DNA from: Microbacterium sp.
Lineage (GTDB): Bacteria > Actinomycetota > Actinomycetes > Actinomycetales > Microbacteriaceae
Length of the DNA stretch: 64,000 bases
NCBI GenBank assembly: GCA_013823625.1
Contig: PNMM01000001.1
Location: 868,001 to 932,000, forward strand
Direction of reading: 5' to 3'
A program made the position numbers and the translations under genes. Below, one piece after another: positions 31,766 to 41,154 of this stretch (position 1 is the first letter of the stretch; every line of letters begins with the position of its first letter). The notes below the pieces were generated by a model. That model saw only the letters and a program-made list of their open reading frames with translations. It did not search any database and was not told the origin of the DNA.

Positions 31766-33282
31766 GCGCCCCCTCGCGTCAAGGCATTGGCGATAGCAAC
31801 CGCCCGCAGCGGCGCGGCGGCTTTCGAGAGCGTCTCTTGAAACTCGGTCTGCGGCACAGAGTCGGCGACGAGCCCCGCGCCTGCCTGAACGCGAGCGACC
31901 CCATCGGCGAGAAACGCCGTGCGAATGGCAATGGCAAGATCCAGATCACCCGAGAATGCGAAATAGCCGACCACGCCGCCGTATACGCCGCGCCGCGCTG
32001 GCTCGAGCTCATCGATGATCTCGAGGGCACGCGGCTTGGGCGCGCCGCTGAGGGTGCCGGCAGGAAAGGTCGCCCGAAACACGTCGATGGGCGTGATGTC
32101 GTCGCGAAGGTCCCCCTCGACGCTCGACACGAGGTGCATGATGTGGCTGAATCGCTCGACCTGCATGAATTCGGTGACCTCAACGCTTCCGGCGCGGCAC
32201 ACCTTCGAGAGGTCATTGCGACCCAAATCGACGAGCATGAGGTGTTCGGCCTGCTCTTTGCGGTCGGCCAGCAACTCATCGGCGAGTTCACCGTCGTGCT
32301 CCGGAGTCTCGCCGCGGGGCCGCGAACCGGCAATCGGATGCGTATAGACGCGGCCGTCAGTGACCTTGACGAGCGCTTCGGGTGATGACCCGACGATCGC
32401 GTATGGGCTGCCATCGGCCGTCTCAAGCGCGAGAACGTACATATAGGGCGACGGGTTAAGCGCGCGCAACACTCGATACACATCAAGCGGGCTCGCCGTG
32501 AGTTCGTGGTCGAACCGCTGTGCGACGACCACCTGAAAGACGTCACCGTCGCGAATGAAGTCTTTCGACTTCTCGACCGCTGCCAAGAACTCAGCAGGCG
32601 TCGACCGGTGGTGCGGGTGCGGAACCGTGTCAAGGTCGATACGCGCGATGCTCGGCTCTGCCGGGGCGGCAAGGGCGGCTTCGAGGGCATCGAGCCGCGC
32701 TTGGGCATCCGCCCACAGGGTCTCGTCATCGTGGGTACCGTCAGCGAGCACGCTCGCGATGAGCGAGACGGTGCCTTGGCGGTGATCCATGACGATGAGC
32801 TCGCTCACAAAAGCCATGGCGAGCTCGGGGCACGGAAAGTCGGTCGCGGGAGCGTGGGGCAAGTGCTCCACCTGGCGAACGGTATCCCACCCAATGAAGC
32901 CAACGAGGCCTCCGGTGAGAGGCGGATGCTCGGGGTTCTCAGGCGAGCGCCACCGCGCGTAGAGCGCGTCGAGGGCAGCGAGGGTCGTGCTCGGCATGGC
33001 TCCACCGAAGGCACGGTCGGCATCGATGGCGTCGGCAAGCCACACCGCTTCTCCGGCACTCTCGGTGAGCACACCAAACGACCGCACACCGACGAAGGAA
33101 TACCGCGACCAGATTCCGCCCTGCTCGGCCGACTCCAGCAAGAACGTGCCCGTGCGCCCCTCAGCGAGTGAGCGATACAGGCCAACCGGCGTCAGCGCGT
33201 CAGCAAAGAGAGTGCGGATGACCGGCACCACGCGGGCGTCGCGAACCTGCTGCGCAAACTCATCGCGCGTGGTGTCGCTCAT
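31762..33282 (-). CDS. trpE: Anthranilate synthase component I
   Basis: A 506-residue TrpE, which converts chorismate and ammonia to anthranilate. The tryptophan feedback motif LLES is at residues 48-51. The chorismate-binding C-terminal half shows [45 protein letters not shown] and [16 protein letters not shown] 33282 overlaps the hisI stop by four bases (ATGA), so translation is likely coupled to the his genes. The glutaminase TrpG and the transferase TrpD are not in this window. Confidence 0.97.
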   Translation of the reverse strand: MSDTTRDEFAQQVRDARVVPVIRTLFADALTPVGLYRSLAEGRTGTFLLESAEQGGIWSRYSFVGVRSFGVLTESAGEAVWLADAIDADRAFGGAMPSTTLAALDALYARWRSPENPEHPPLTGGLVGFIGWDTVRQVEHLPHAPATDFPCPELAMAFVSELIVMDHRQGTVSLIASVLADGTHDDETLWADAQARLDALEAALAAPAEPSIARIDLDTVPHPHHRSTPAEFLAAVEKSKDFIRDGDVFQVVVAQRFDHELTASPLDVYRVLRALNPSPYMYVLALETADGSPYAIVGSSPEALVKVTDGRVYTHPIAGSRPRGETPEHDGELADELLADRKEQAEHLMLVDLGRNDLSKVCRAGSVEVTEFMQVERFSHIMHLVSSVEGDLRDDITPIDVFRATFPAGTLSGAPKPRALEIIDELEPARRGVYGGVVGYFAFSGDLDLAIAIRTAFLADGVARVQAGAGLVADSVPQTEFQETLSKAAAPLRAVAIANALTRGGA

Positions 33283-33641
33283 GCCGGGGCTCCAATCATG
33301 GGTTCTAGGGGGTCGACATCGAAGCACGAGCGGGCGCCCGTGTGGCAGGCGACACCAACCTGGTCAACCGACACGAGCAGCGTGTCGCCGTCGCAGTCGA
33401 GCGCCGCACCACGCACATACTGCACGTGGCCGCTTGTGTCGCCCTTACGCCAGTACTCCTGCCTCGAGCGACTCCAGAAAGTGACGCGACCCTCGGTCAA
33501 GGTCCGGCGCAACGCTTCTGCGTTCATCCATCCGACCATGAGCACCTCGCGAGTGTCGTGCTGCTGGATGACGGCGGGCAGCAACCCGGCAGCATCGAAC
33601 CGCACGCGAGCGGTCACCGCCTCAACGTCGAGCTCGCTCAT
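33279..33641 (-). CDS. hisI: Phosphoribosyl-AMP cyclohydrolase
   Basis: A 120-residue zinc enzyme for the third step of histidine synthesis. The motif [12 protein letters not shown] lies near residue 38, [13 protein letters not shown] near 56, DCDGDTLL near 82 and the zinc Cys pair in [11 protein letters not shown] near 99. It lacks a HisE domain, which is a separate gene at 35.3 kb. It overlaps hisF and trpE by four bases each and so joins the his and trp halves of the cluster. Confidence 0.96.
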   Translation of the reverse strand: MSELDVEAVTARVRFDAAGLLPAVIQQHDTREVLMVGWMNAEALRRTLTEGRVTFWSRSRQEYWRKGDTSGHVQYVRGAALDCDGDTLLVSVDQVGVACHTGARSCFDVDPLEPMIGAPA

Positions 33642-34399
33642 CGCACGCTCATCCCTTCTGCACGCAGCGCATTCTTGACCTGACCCACCGTGAGCTCGGC
33701 GTTGTGGAACACGCTTGCCGCAAGCACGGCATGCGCGCCGGCAACCACGGCGGGAGCGAAGTGCTCGAGGGCACCCGCGCCCCCCGATGCGATGACCGGT
33801 ACCGTCGCCGACTCGGCGACAGCAGTGATGAGCTCGAGGTCAAAGCCGCTCTTGGTTCCGTCAGCGTCGATTGAGTTGACGAGCAACTCGCCGGCGCCTC
33901 GCTCGATCGCCTCACGCGCCCAGGCGATCGCGTCGATCGCGGTTCGCTCTCGACCACCGTGCGTCGTCACGACGAATCCGCTAGGCGCGGCCTCATCACG
34001 CGTGACATCGAGTGAGAGTACGCACACTTGAGCGCCAAAACGATCGGCAATCTCATCGATGAGCGCGGGGCGGGCGATCGCAGCGCTGTTGACGCCAATC
34101 TTGTCGGCGCCGTGCGCGAGCAAACGGGCAACATCGTCAACCGTGCGCACTCCCCCACCCACCGTCAGGGGAATGAAAACCTGCTCGGCGGTGGCTTGCA
34201 CGAGATCGAACATGGTCTCGCGATTGTCGACCGTGGCTTTCACATCGAGAAACGTGATCTCGTCAGCACCCTGCTCGTAGTAGGTGCGCGCGAGTTCGAT
34301 GGGGTCGCCCGCGTCGCGCAAGTCCAGAAAGTTGACGCCCTTGACGACTCGGCCGGCGGCAACATCGAGGCACGGGATGACGCGTACCGAAACGCTCAT
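33638..34399 (-). CDS. hisF: Imidazole glycerol phosphate synthase cyclase subunit
   Basis: A 253-residue half-barrel repeat protein that uses ammonia from HisH to form imidazole glycerol phosphate. The catalytic Asp is D12 in [14 protein letters not shown]; the second, in LSLDVTRD, is near residue 130. Phosphate-binding GGGVRTVDD and [10 protein letters not shown] are in place. ATG 34399 shares one base with the hisG stop; the extension upstream has no homology. HisH and HisA are not in the window, so its partner must be encoded elsewhere. Confidence 0.97.
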   Translation of the reverse strand: MSVSVRVIPCLDVAAGRVVKGVNFLDLRDAGDPIELARTYYEQGADEITFLDVKATVDNRETMFDLVQATAEQVFIPLTVGGGVRTVDDVARLLAHGADKIGVNSAAIARPALIDEIADRFGAQVCVLSLDVTRDEAAPSGFVVTTHGGRERTAIDAIAWAREAIERGAGELLVNSIDADGTKSGFDLELITAVAESATVPVIASGGAGALEHFAPAVVAGAHAVLAASVFHNAELTVGQVKNALRAEGMSVR

Positions 34400-35238
34400 C
34401 AGATGCGGGCGGCGTGAATCGAGCTGACGAGAATGGCACGAGCACCGAGCTCGTAGAGCTCGTCCATGACGTGGTTCGTCTCGTCGCGCGGCACCATGGC
34501 GCGCACGGCGACCCACGATCCGTCGGCGAGAGGCGAGACGGTCGGCGACTCGAGCCCGGGAGTGATGGCTTGCGCGCGCTCGAGCAAACCAATCGGCAGG
34601 TCGTAGTCCATGAGCACGTACTGTCGCGCAACGAGAACGCCCTGGAGCCGACGCTGCAGGGTGGAAATGCCGGCGCGCTCGGGCTGGGCGCTAATGAGCA
34701 CCGCGGTCGATTCGAGAATCACTGGCCCGACGATCTCGAGGCCCTGGGCGCGCAACGTGGATCCGGTTTCGACCACGTCGGCGATCGCATCGGCAACCCC
34801 CAAGCGATTCGAGACTTCGACCGCTCCGTCGAGCTTGACGATGTGCGCCGAGACGCCGTTCTGAGCGAGAAAGTCGCCGACCAACTTGGGATAGCTTGTC
34901 GCGATTCTCAGGCCGGCGAGATCGCTGAGCGCCGAAACGGTGCCGGGAGGGGCCGCGAACCGAAAGGTCGAGCCACCAAAGTCGAGTGGCTGAATCTCGA
35001 CTGCCGCCGAGCCCGAGTCGAGCAACAAGTCACGGCCCGTAATGCCGACGTCGAGAGCGCCCGAACCGACGTAGGTCGCGATGTCGCGCGGTCGCAGGTA
35101 GAAGAACTCGACCCCGTTGCGGGGGTCGCTCACCGTGAGGGCGCGGGGGTCACGGCGACCGATGTATCCGGCCTCGACGAGCATCTCGACGGCGGTCTCG
35201 GAGAGCGAACCCTTATTGGGTACCGCGATTCTCAACAT
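34399..35238 (-). CDS. hisG: ATP phosphoribosyltransferase, long form
   Basis: A 279-residue HisG for the first committed step of histidine synthesis. It starts with [14 protein letters not shown] and has the PRPP-loop-like [19 protein letters not shown] near residue 165. The length and C-terminal ACT-like regulatory domain ([20 protein letters not shown]) show the long form that is inhibited by histidine and needs no HisZ. It precedes hisF directly (one-base overlap) and follows hisE by 57 bases. Confidence 0.96.
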   Translation of the reverse strand: MLRIAVPNKGSLSETAVEMLVEAGYIGRRDPRALTVSDPRNGVEFFYLRPRDIATYVGSGALDVGITGRDLLLDSGSAAVEIQPLDFGGSTFRFAAPPGTVSALSDLAGLRIATSYPKLVGDFLAQNGVSAHIVKLDGAVEVSNRLGVADAIADVVETGSTLRAQGLEIVGPVILESTAVLISAQPERAGISTLQRRLQGVLVARQYVLMDYDLPIGLLERAQAITPGLESPTVSPLADGSWVAVRAMVPRDETNHVMDELYELGARAILVSSIHAARI

Positions 35239-35261
35239 GGCGTGGTCTCTTCGTGAACAGT

Positions 35262-35277
35262 GCGCCCTTGCGGGCGC
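35262..35277 (-). other. Six-pair hairpin with GCAA tetraloop in the hisE-hisG spacer
   Basis: On the minus strand GCGCCC and GGGCGC pair around GCAA, a stable GNRA tetraloop. It lies 24 bases before the hisG start in the 57-base spacer. It may stabilise or separate the two messages; there is no T-tract. Confidence 0.45.
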
Positions 35278-35295
35278 TGGTCGTGGTGGCGGGCT

Positions 35296-35559
35296 CTACA
35301 GGTGCTTGTAGACGTCGTCGAGCGTGAGCCCTTTTGCGACGAGCAGCACCTGCAGGTGGTACAGCAGCTGCGAGACCTCTTCGGCCGTTGACTCGTTGCT
35401 TTCGTACTCGGCGGCCATCCATACCTCGGCGGCCTCTTCGACAATCTTTTTGCCGATGGCGTGGATGCCCGCATCAAGCTGCGCAACGGTGCCAGACCCC
35501 TCGGGGCGCAGCCGCGCCTTCTCGCTCAGCTCAGCGAACAGCCCATCGAAAGTCTTCAC
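35296..35559 (-). CDS. hisE: Phosphoribosyl-ATP pyrophosphatase
   Basis: An 87-residue MazG-like all-alpha enzyme for the second step of histidine synthesis. The magnesium helix [17 protein letters not shown] and the helix [17 protein letters not shown] supply the EExxE/ExxD acidic ligands. GTG 35559 gives the family start ([11 protein letters not shown]); a longer frame upstream has no homology. A TACCCT box lies six bases before this GTG and there is no ribosome site, so the gene probably heads the his-trp unit as a leaderless message. Confidence 0.95.
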   Translation of the reverse strand: MKTFDGLFAELSEKARLRPEGSGTVAQLDAGIHAIGKKIVEEAAEVWMAAEYESNESTAEEVSQLLYHLQVLLVAKGLTLDDVYKHL

Positions 35560-35565
35560 CGCCCC

Positions 35566-35571
35566 AGGGTA
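35566..35571 (-). promoter_or_regulatory. hisE: TACCCT -10-like box, leaderless hisE start
   Basis: The minus strand reads TACCCT, six bases, then the hisE GTG at 35559. If real, it is the main promoter of the ten-gene his-trp cluster. Confidence 0.45.
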
Positions 35572-35602
35572 CCGGCCCGGCGCAGTGCGTTTTTCGTGAG
35601 GA

Positions 35603-35971
35603 CTAAGAAACGCCCAGCAGGTCGATGACGAAGACGAGGGTCTTGCCCGACAGGCGATGACCGCCACCGGCGGGGCCGTAGGCGAGGTGCGGCGGGCAGA
35701 CCAACTGACGACGGCCGCCGACCTTCATGCCCGGAATGCCCTTCTGCCAGCCCGCGATGAGGCTGCCGAGGGGGAAGTTGATCGACGACCCGCGGTTCCA
35801 CGAGGCGTCGAACTCCTCGCCCGTCTCGAACTCAACACCGACGTAGTGCACATCGACGGTCGAACCGGGCTGCGCTTCTGCGCCCGTGCCGACGACGAGG
35901 TCGGTGATGACGAGGTCAGCGGGCGCGGGGCCCTCGAAGAAGTCGATCTCGGGCTTCGTGTTCTGGCTCAT
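35603..35971 (-). CDS. FKBP-type peptidyl-prolyl isomerase
   Basis: A 122-residue cytosolic FKBP. The fold markers are [20 protein letters not shown] (FKBP active-site Tyr and Asp region), [20 protein letters not shown] and the closing [30 protein letters not shown] corresponds to the PAxAYG loop. No signal peptide or lipobox is present, unlike some actinobacterial relatives. ATG 35971 ([17 protein letters not shown]) is chosen over an upstream ATG four codons earlier. Confidence 0.93.
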   Translation of the reverse strand: MSQNTKPEIDFFEGPAPADLVITDLVVGTGAEAQPGSTVDVHYVGVEFETGEEFDASWNRGSSINFPLGSLIAGWQKGIPGMKVGGRRQLVCPPHLAYGPAGGGHRLSGKTLVFVIDLLGVS

Positions 35972-36001
35972 GAGTCCATCCAACCAGACCTCAAGGGCTG
36001 G

Positions 36002-36676
36002 TCAGTGCCCCGCTCGGTGTTGGTGCGACTCTGCCGCAGCCCGCAGTTCGGCGATCGCCGATTCGACGTTCGCGGCCCCGTAGACGGCTGACCCGGCGAC
36101 GAACGTGTCAGCACCGGCCTCTGCCGCGATACCGATGGTGTCGAGCGCGATGCCGCCGTCAACCTGCAACCACACGTCGAGGCCGTGGGCGTCAACCGCC
36201 TGGCGCAAGGCACGAAGTTTGGGCATCGTCTCAGCCATAAACGATTGCCCTCCGAATCCTGGTTCGACCGTCATCACGAGCACCTGATCAAACTCAGGAA
36301 GCAAGTCGAAGTAGGGCTCGATCGACGTGCCGGGCTTCACGGCCAGCCCCGCCCGACTCCCCCGGGCGCGCAAGGCCCGCGCTGTCTCGACGACATCGGT
36401 CGCGGCTTCGGCGTGAAAGGTGACGGAAAACGCGCCCAACTCGGCATACCCCGGCGCCCAACGGTCGGCATCGCTGATCATGAGGTGCACGTCGAGCGGA
36501 ACCGGGGCGATCGCTTGCAGCCGGCCCACCACTTGCGGACCAAAGGTGAGGTTGGGAACGAAGTGGTTATCCATGACATCGACGTGCACGAGGTCAGCAC
36601 TCGCAATGCGCTCGACATCGCGCTGCAGGTTGACGAAGTCGGCCGACAGGATGCTCGGGTTGATGCGCACGGTCAC
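36002..36676 (-). CDS. rpe: Ribulose-phosphate 3-epimerase
   Basis: A 224-residue TIM-barrel enzyme of the pentose phosphate pathway interconverting ribulose- and xylulose-5-phosphate. NPSILSADF opens the barrel. The metal and catalytic residues H31, D33, M35 and D36 are in HVDVMDN. MTVEPGFGGQSF and VDGGI follow. The GTG at 36676 has a TACGCT box six bases upstream and no ribosome site, suggesting a leaderless start; a second GTG two codons on cannot be excluded. Confidence 0.96.
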   Translation of the reverse strand: MTVRINPSILSADFVNLQRDVERIASADLVHVDVMDNHFVPNLTFGPQVVGRLQAIAPVPLDVHLMISDADRWAPGYAELGAFSVTFHAEAATDVVETARALRARGSRAGLAVKPGTSIEPYFDLLPEFDQVLVMTVEPGFGGQSFMAETMPKLRALRQAVDAHGLDVWLQVDGGIALDTIGIAAEAGADTFVAGSAVYGAANVESAIAELRAAAESHQHRAGH

Positions 36677-36682
36677 GTCGCC

Positions 36683-36688
36683 AGCGTA
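36683..36688 (-). promoter_or_regulatory. rpe: TACGCT -10-like box, leaderless rpe start
   Basis: The minus strand reads TACGCT, six bases, then GTG at 36676. The box lies in the short gap after rsmB. Confidence 0.4.
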
Positions 36689-36698
36689 CTCATCTGCG

Positions 36699-38111
36699 TC
36701 ACAGCGACGAGCGGCGCGTCAGGAGCTGGATGAACATCGCATCGGTGGAGTGTCGGTGCGGCCAGAGTTGCGCGGCTCCGTGCGCGAGGTCGCCGAGGTC
36801 GAGCGGGGTGCGCGTGATGCTCGCGAGCACGGCCCGAGTGTCGAGCGGGGCGACGTCGTGCGGGCGCTCGGTGAGGAGGGCATCCACGATCGCTGTCGTT
36901 TCATCGGGATGCGGCGAGCACGTCACATAGGCCAGCACGCCTCCGGGCTTCAGCGCGGTGAGAGCGCTGCGCAGAAGCTCGCCTTGCAGCGTCGCGAGCG
37001 GGGCGACGTCATCGGCCGTCTTGCGCCAGCGCGCTTCGGGACGACGGCGCAGGGCCCCGAGGCCCGTGCAGGGCGCGTCGAGCAGGATGCGGTCGTAGCT
37101 ATTCGGCTCTAGCGCGCCGATATCTCGGCCGTCGCCGACACGCACCTCGATCGTGGGATCAACTGCCTGTAGTGCGCGGCGTACGAGCTCGGCGCGCGCA
37201 GGCACAACCTCGTTGGCCGTCAGTGCCGCACCGGCCGCCCGCGCCTCAGCAGCAAGCAGAGCCGCCTTGCCACCCGGGCCAGCGCAGAGGTCGAGCCACC
37301 GCTCCCCCGTCGCGACCGGGCGCGCGCGCGATAACGCGAGAGCGGCAAGTTGCGAGCCTTCGTCTTGCACGCGCGCACGGCCGGCAGCCACGTCGGGATT
37401 GGCGGCCGGGTCTCCGGCGGCAGAGGGCGCCCCCACGGGCGAGTACAGAGTGCGGTCACCCAGCTCACCCGGCTCGCTCAACCCGGGAAGCGCGACCAGG
37501 GTGACCCGAGGCGCGACGTTATCAGCGATGAGCAAAGCCTCGAGCTCCCTTTCGCGATCTTCACGAGCAAGCGCTGCGCGCAAAGCCTGTACGAGCCAGG
37601 CAGGGTGCGCGTGTTCTATCGCGGCACGCTCAGTGGCATCGGTGACGCCCTCGAGCAAGCGAGCCGTCCACGTCGCGTCGTCATCGCGGGAGATTGTGCG
37701 CAGCACGGCGTTGACGAACCCCGTCGTGCGGGCCGCGCGCGCGCGACGCGTCAGCTCGACCGTTTCCGACACCGCGGCGTGGGCGGGAGTGCTCATGCCG
37801 AGCAGCTGGTGTGCGCCGAGCCGCAGTACGTCGAGGGCCACGGGATCGATCGCCTCGACCGTGCGACCCGCGGCGTGCTCGATGATGCGGTCGTAGTGAC
37901 CGCGTCGGCGCAGTGTTCCGTAGGTTAACTCGGTCGCAAAAGCTGCGTCTGTACCGACAAGTCGGGCTCGGCGCAATCGCGTGGGCAGCAGCAGATTGGC
38001 ATACGCGTCGTCGTCAGCAACCGCTCGCAGCACGTCGAAAGCGACCTGACGTGGCGTCGCTGTCGTGCGCGCACGGGCCTTCGACCCTTCTGACTGAGGC
38101 CGATCGTTCAC
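36699..38111 (-). CDS. rsmB: 16S rRNA (cytosine-5)-methyltransferase, RsmB/NOL1 family
   Basis: A 470-residue RNA methyltransferase. An N-terminal NusB-like RNA-binding domain spans residues about 18-160 (RQVAFDVLRAV; ELTYGTLRRRGHYDRII). The C-terminal Rossmann domain has the SAM loop DLCAGPGGKAALLA, the DAPCTGLGALRRRPEARW motif with one conserved Cys, and the nucleophile in VTCSPHPDE. It overlaps fmt by four bases, the usual fmt-rsmB (fmu) pairing, and precedes rpe as in mycobacteria. Confidence 0.95.
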   Translation of the reverse strand: MNDRPQSEGSKARARTTATPRQVAFDVLRAVADDDAYANLLLPTRLRRARLVGTDAAFATELTYGTLRRRGHYDRIIEHAAGRTVEAIDPVALDVLRLGAHQLLGMSTPAHAAVSETVELTRRARAARTTGFVNAVLRTISRDDDATWTARLLEGVTDATERAAIEHAHPAWLVQALRAALAREDRERELEALLIADNVAPRVTLVALPGLSEPGELGDRTLYSPVGAPSAAGDPAANPDVAAGRARVQDEGSQLAALALSRARPVATGERWLDLCAGPGGKAALLAAEARAAGAALTANEVVPARAELVRRALQAVDPTIEVRVGDGRDIGALEPNSYDRILLDAPCTGLGALRRRPEARWRKTADDVAPLATLQGELLRSALTALKPGGVLAYVTCSPHPDETTAIVDALLTERPHDVAPLDTRAVLASITRTPLDLGDLAHGAAQLWPHRHSTDAMFIQLLTRRSSL

Positions 38112-39034
38112 GCCAACACCGGCAGCCGATCAGCAGGCAAGCCGCGTGCCCAGTCGATGGCCGCCATAGCCTGCTTGCCGGCGGGTTGCACACGCACGAG
38201 CTCGAGAGGCTGAGTGCCCGTGCCGACGAGCACGCGCGAGCTTTCGCGGCGCAGGTGTCCGGGCGGCAGCGGCGCAGCATCCCGCGCAATAACGGCGTCG
38301 AGCACCTTGATGACCTGCCCATCAGCGTGTGTGAAGGATCCGGGCTCGGGGGTGACGCCGCGCAGACGGTGATGCACCTGCTCGGCGTTCTCGCCCCAGC
38401 GAAGCATCGCGTCGTCACGGCTGAGCTTCGGGGCCACGGTCACCTCGCCCTCTTGCGGGCGGGCGACCGCCGTGCCGTTCGCAAGCTGATCAACGACCGT
38501 GCGCACCAGTGTCGCGCCCGAGTCGCTCAGCTCGTCGAGCAGCGAACCCGCCGTACGGTGAGCGCCAATGGGAGTCGTGAGGCGTGCATACCAGTCACCC
38601 TCGTCGAGCCCCTCGGTGAGCCGAAAGACCGTCGCTCCGGTCTGGGCATCGCCCGCGATGACGGCGTGTTGTACGGGGGCTGCTCCACGCCAGCGCGGAA
38701 GCAGCGAAAAGTGCAGGTTGATCCACCCCAGTCGCGGCCACGAGAGCAGAGGCTCGCGCACGAGTGCGCCGTAGGCAACGATCACTCCCAGGTCGATGTC
38801 GAGCGGCAGCAACTCACTCTCGATCTCGCTCAGTCGACGCGCCTCGAGTACGGCGATGCCTCGGCGGGCAGCCTCGTCGGCAACCGGCGTGGGAGTCAGC
38901 ACGCGTTTGCGACCCTGCGGCGACGCGGGCCGTGTAATGACTCGCACGATCTCGTGATCACTCTCGGCAAGGGTCGCGAGCGTCGGCACAGCAGCCGATG
39001 GGCTGCCGGCAACCACGAGACGCAAAGCAGACAT
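38108..39034 (-). CDS. fmt: Methionyl-tRNA formyltransferase
   Basis: A 308-residue enzyme that formylates initiator Met-tRNA. The formyl-folate site reads INLHFSLLPRWRGAAPVQ, where most relatives have NVHGSLLP, and the catalytic Asp is in LDEGDWY. The C-terminal OB-like tRNA-binding domain includes RWGENAEQVHHRLRGVTPEPG. ATG 39034 (MSALRLVVAGSPSAAVPTL) is the family start; the longer frame upstream lies inside priA. Peptide deformylase is not encoded here. Confidence 0.96.
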   Translation of the reverse strand: MSALRLVVAGSPSAAVPTLATLAESDHEIVRVITRPASPQGRKRVLTPTPVADEAARRGIAVLEARRLSEIESELLPLDIDLGVIVAYGALVREPLLSWPRLGWINLHFSLLPRWRGAAPVQHAVIAGDAQTGATVFRLTEGLDEGDWYARLTTPIGAHRTAGSLLDELSDSGATLVRTVVDQLANGTAVARPQEGEVTVAPKLSRDDAMLRWGENAEQVHHRLRGVTPEPGSFTHADGQVIKVLDAVIARDAAPLPPGHLRRESSRVLVGTGTQPLELVRVQPAGKQAMAAIDWARGLPADRLPVLA

Positions 39035-39095
39035 GCCCCCATTCAACCGGATGCCCGCCGGTCGCCCGACCGCGCGCGGCGCTATCGCGCTCGCG

Positions 39096-41153
39096 TCACA
39101 GGCCACCCGGGCGCGCGCCCGGGTCGTCAAACGGTTCGGCGTCATCGAACCGCACGCGCAACGCGGGCACGCGTCGACGGGGCGGAGCACCCGCGGGCCT
39201 CGGGGCGCGGGCCGTCGCGCCCCGAACGAGTTCTGCCTTGAGGCGCCCGGCAACCTCCAGCCCTCGCGCGTAGTCAAGACGAACGATCGCCCGAACGCGA
39301 CCTTCGTCGAGCTCGATGGGCCCGAGAACATCCACGCCCTCGAGGTCGTCGATCGCTGCCGTCGCGCGCGCGACGGCCTCGGGCGTACCCGCGAGCGCGG
39401 CAACGCGCACCGCGGGAGGAAAGCGAAGCACCCGTCGATCGGCGAGCTCCGCTGCCGCGACACGCTCGGGGTGCCCGGTCGCCAGCGCTGTTGCCACCGC
39501 TCCCCCGACCCCCACGAGCACGACGGGGGCGTCAGAGGCCGCGAGGGCGGCCGCATTGCACCACCAGCGAACGCAGTCTTCGACCACGCGCAAGCTCTCG
39601 CGCGCGAGCATGCTCTCGCCGTCGAGCAACAGCACGGCTCGGTATCCGCCCTCGACGAGGGGTTCGGCGCCGCGCGTCGCCACGACGAGGGTGCGACCGC
39701 CCGGCGCGCTCTGCAATGGCGTCGCGCCGTCCGACACGACGACACGGGCACCCGGGAAGGCGCGGCCCAGCTCATCAGACGTGCGACTCGCGCCCCGACC
39801 GACTGTGCGCCAGCGCTCGCCCTCGCAGTGTGAGCATCGCCAGTGTGCGGCGAGAGCGCCGCACCACCGGCACGATGCGGTCGCGCCGGCTCGCGCAACA
39901 CCCAACGGCCCCTGACACGTCATACACCGTGCGGTTTCGCCGCAATCGACACAGGCTATTCGCGGCGCGTAGCCCGGCCGTGCCACTTGCACGAGCACCG
40001 GCCCATGCTGCAGGGCGTCAGACACCGTGCGCCACGCCGTCGACGGAATCCGCGCGCGCGTCGCACCGGAATCGCCTCCCGCTTGCTGGGCCGTCGGCGT
40101 GATGCGACGGCGCCACCGGCCGCTGGGCTCGACGGCCGAGAGCCACCCCACCTCGACGAGACGCTGCACGTCGGTGCTGCGCGCGTGGGCCGCGAACACG
40201 AGCGCGCATCCCGAATCTTCTTGACGAAGCAGAGCGAGATCACGGCTGTGGATGCCCGGCGCGTGTTGCTCAGCATGCAACGAGTCTCCGTCGTCCCACA
40301 CGGCGATGAGCCCGAGTGCGGGCGCGGGAGCAAGCAACGCTGATCGATTGCCCACGATGATCACCGGGCTGTCGTCGAGTGTGCGCAAAAAGGCTCGATA
40401 CCGATCAGCTGCCGGCTGCGTCGCGTCGATGCGCGCAATGTCGTCACCCGACACGAGCAGGTCGAGGCACGCCGAGAGATGATCAAGGTCGCGATAGTCG
40501 GGCACACTCACGATGGCGCTTCGGCCCGAGGCCAGCGTGGCGGCCGCCAGCTCGGCAAGCGTGCGCAGACTCGCGGGCACCCACACGCCCGGCGCAATCT
40601 CGACGGGCGCGGCGATACCCGTCAGGGCAATGCGTCGTGACGACCCAGAACGATCGTCGTCGGCGGTCGCAAGAGTGTCGTGCGGGCGCACGACCTCGGC
40701 AAAGGCTTCGGGTGCGTAGCCCGTGATGCCGGGAGCCGCCAGTCGCCGTGCGTGCCGAGCCTCGGCCGCGGCCGGCGACTCAGCACGACGTGCAAGCCAG
40801 GCTTTTTCGACCCGAACCTGACGAGAAGGAACCGCGAGCCGCACGAGGTCACTCGCGACGCCCGCGGCGCGATCTGTTGCTCGGCGGATCAGGGTGAAGA
40901 CGTGCGGGTCGAGAACGCGAGCGGGCGACACCACTTCATCGAGCTCGCTGAGCACGCCGTCGTAGCCCACTTCGTCGACAACCTCGACGAGATATCCCTT
41001 CGCTTGCCTGCCCGCCGAACGCAAGGGCACGAGAACCCGCACGCCGGGAACCGCCAACTCGCGCCACCGCTCGGGAATGCGGTAGTCGAACAAGCGGTCG
41101 AGTTGCGGCAGGGGTGAATCGAGCAGCACCCGAGCAATGGATGCTGGGGGCAC
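39096..41153 (-). CDS. priA: PriA-like primosomal protein N' lacking helicase motifs
   Basis: A 685-residue PriA homologue. The N-terminal DNA-binding region (RVLLDSPLPQLDRLFDY) and the zinc domain with eight Cys from residue 401 (ACVDCGETARCMTCQG) are kept. The ATPase is not: no GxGKT Walker A lies before SAIVSVPDY, and the expected DEEH is DDGD at 287-290. It therefore cannot act as a helicase but may still bind forks, as recorded for mycobacterial PriA. I chose GTG 41153, one base after the metK TAG stop; the extension into metK is not homologous. Confidence 0.93.
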   Translation of the reverse strand: MPPASIARVLLDSPLPQLDRLFDYRIPERWRELAVPGVRVLVPLRSAGRQAKGYLVEVVDEVGYDGVLSELDEVVSPARVLDPHVFTLIRRATDRAAGVASDLVRLAVPSRQVRVEKAWLARRAESPAAAEARHARRLAAPGITGYAPEAFAEVVRPHDTLATADDDRSGSSRRIALTGIAAPVEIAPGVWVPASLRTLAELAAATLASGRSAIVSVPDYRDLDHLSACLDLLVSGDDIARIDATQPAADRYRAFLRTLDDSPVIIVGNRSALLAPAPALGLIAVWDDGDSLHAEQHAPGIHSRDLALLRQEDSGCALVFAAHARSTDVQRLVEVGWLSAVEPSGRWRRRITPTAQQAGGDSGATRARIPSTAWRTVSDALQHGPVLVQVARPGYAPRIACVDCGETARCMTCQGPLGVARAGATASCRWCGALAAHWRCSHCEGERWRTVGRGASRTSDELGRAFPGARVVVSDGATPLQSAPGGRTLVVATRGAEPLVEGGYRAVLLLDGESMLARESLRVVEDCVRWWCNAAALAASDAPVVLVGVGGAVATALATGHPERVAAAELADRRVLRFPPAVRVAALAGTPEAVARATAAIDDLEGVDVLGPIELDEGRVRAIVRLDYARGLEVAGRLKAELVRGATARAPRPAGAPPRRRVPALRVRFDDAEPFDDPGARPGGL

Positions 41154-41154
41154 G

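Noticed and set aside
33283-35300. T-box or Trp-codon attenuator for the his-trp cluster
   Set aside because: Genes overlap with no leader space before trpE, and the hisE upstream region is 43 bases without runs of His or Trp codons.
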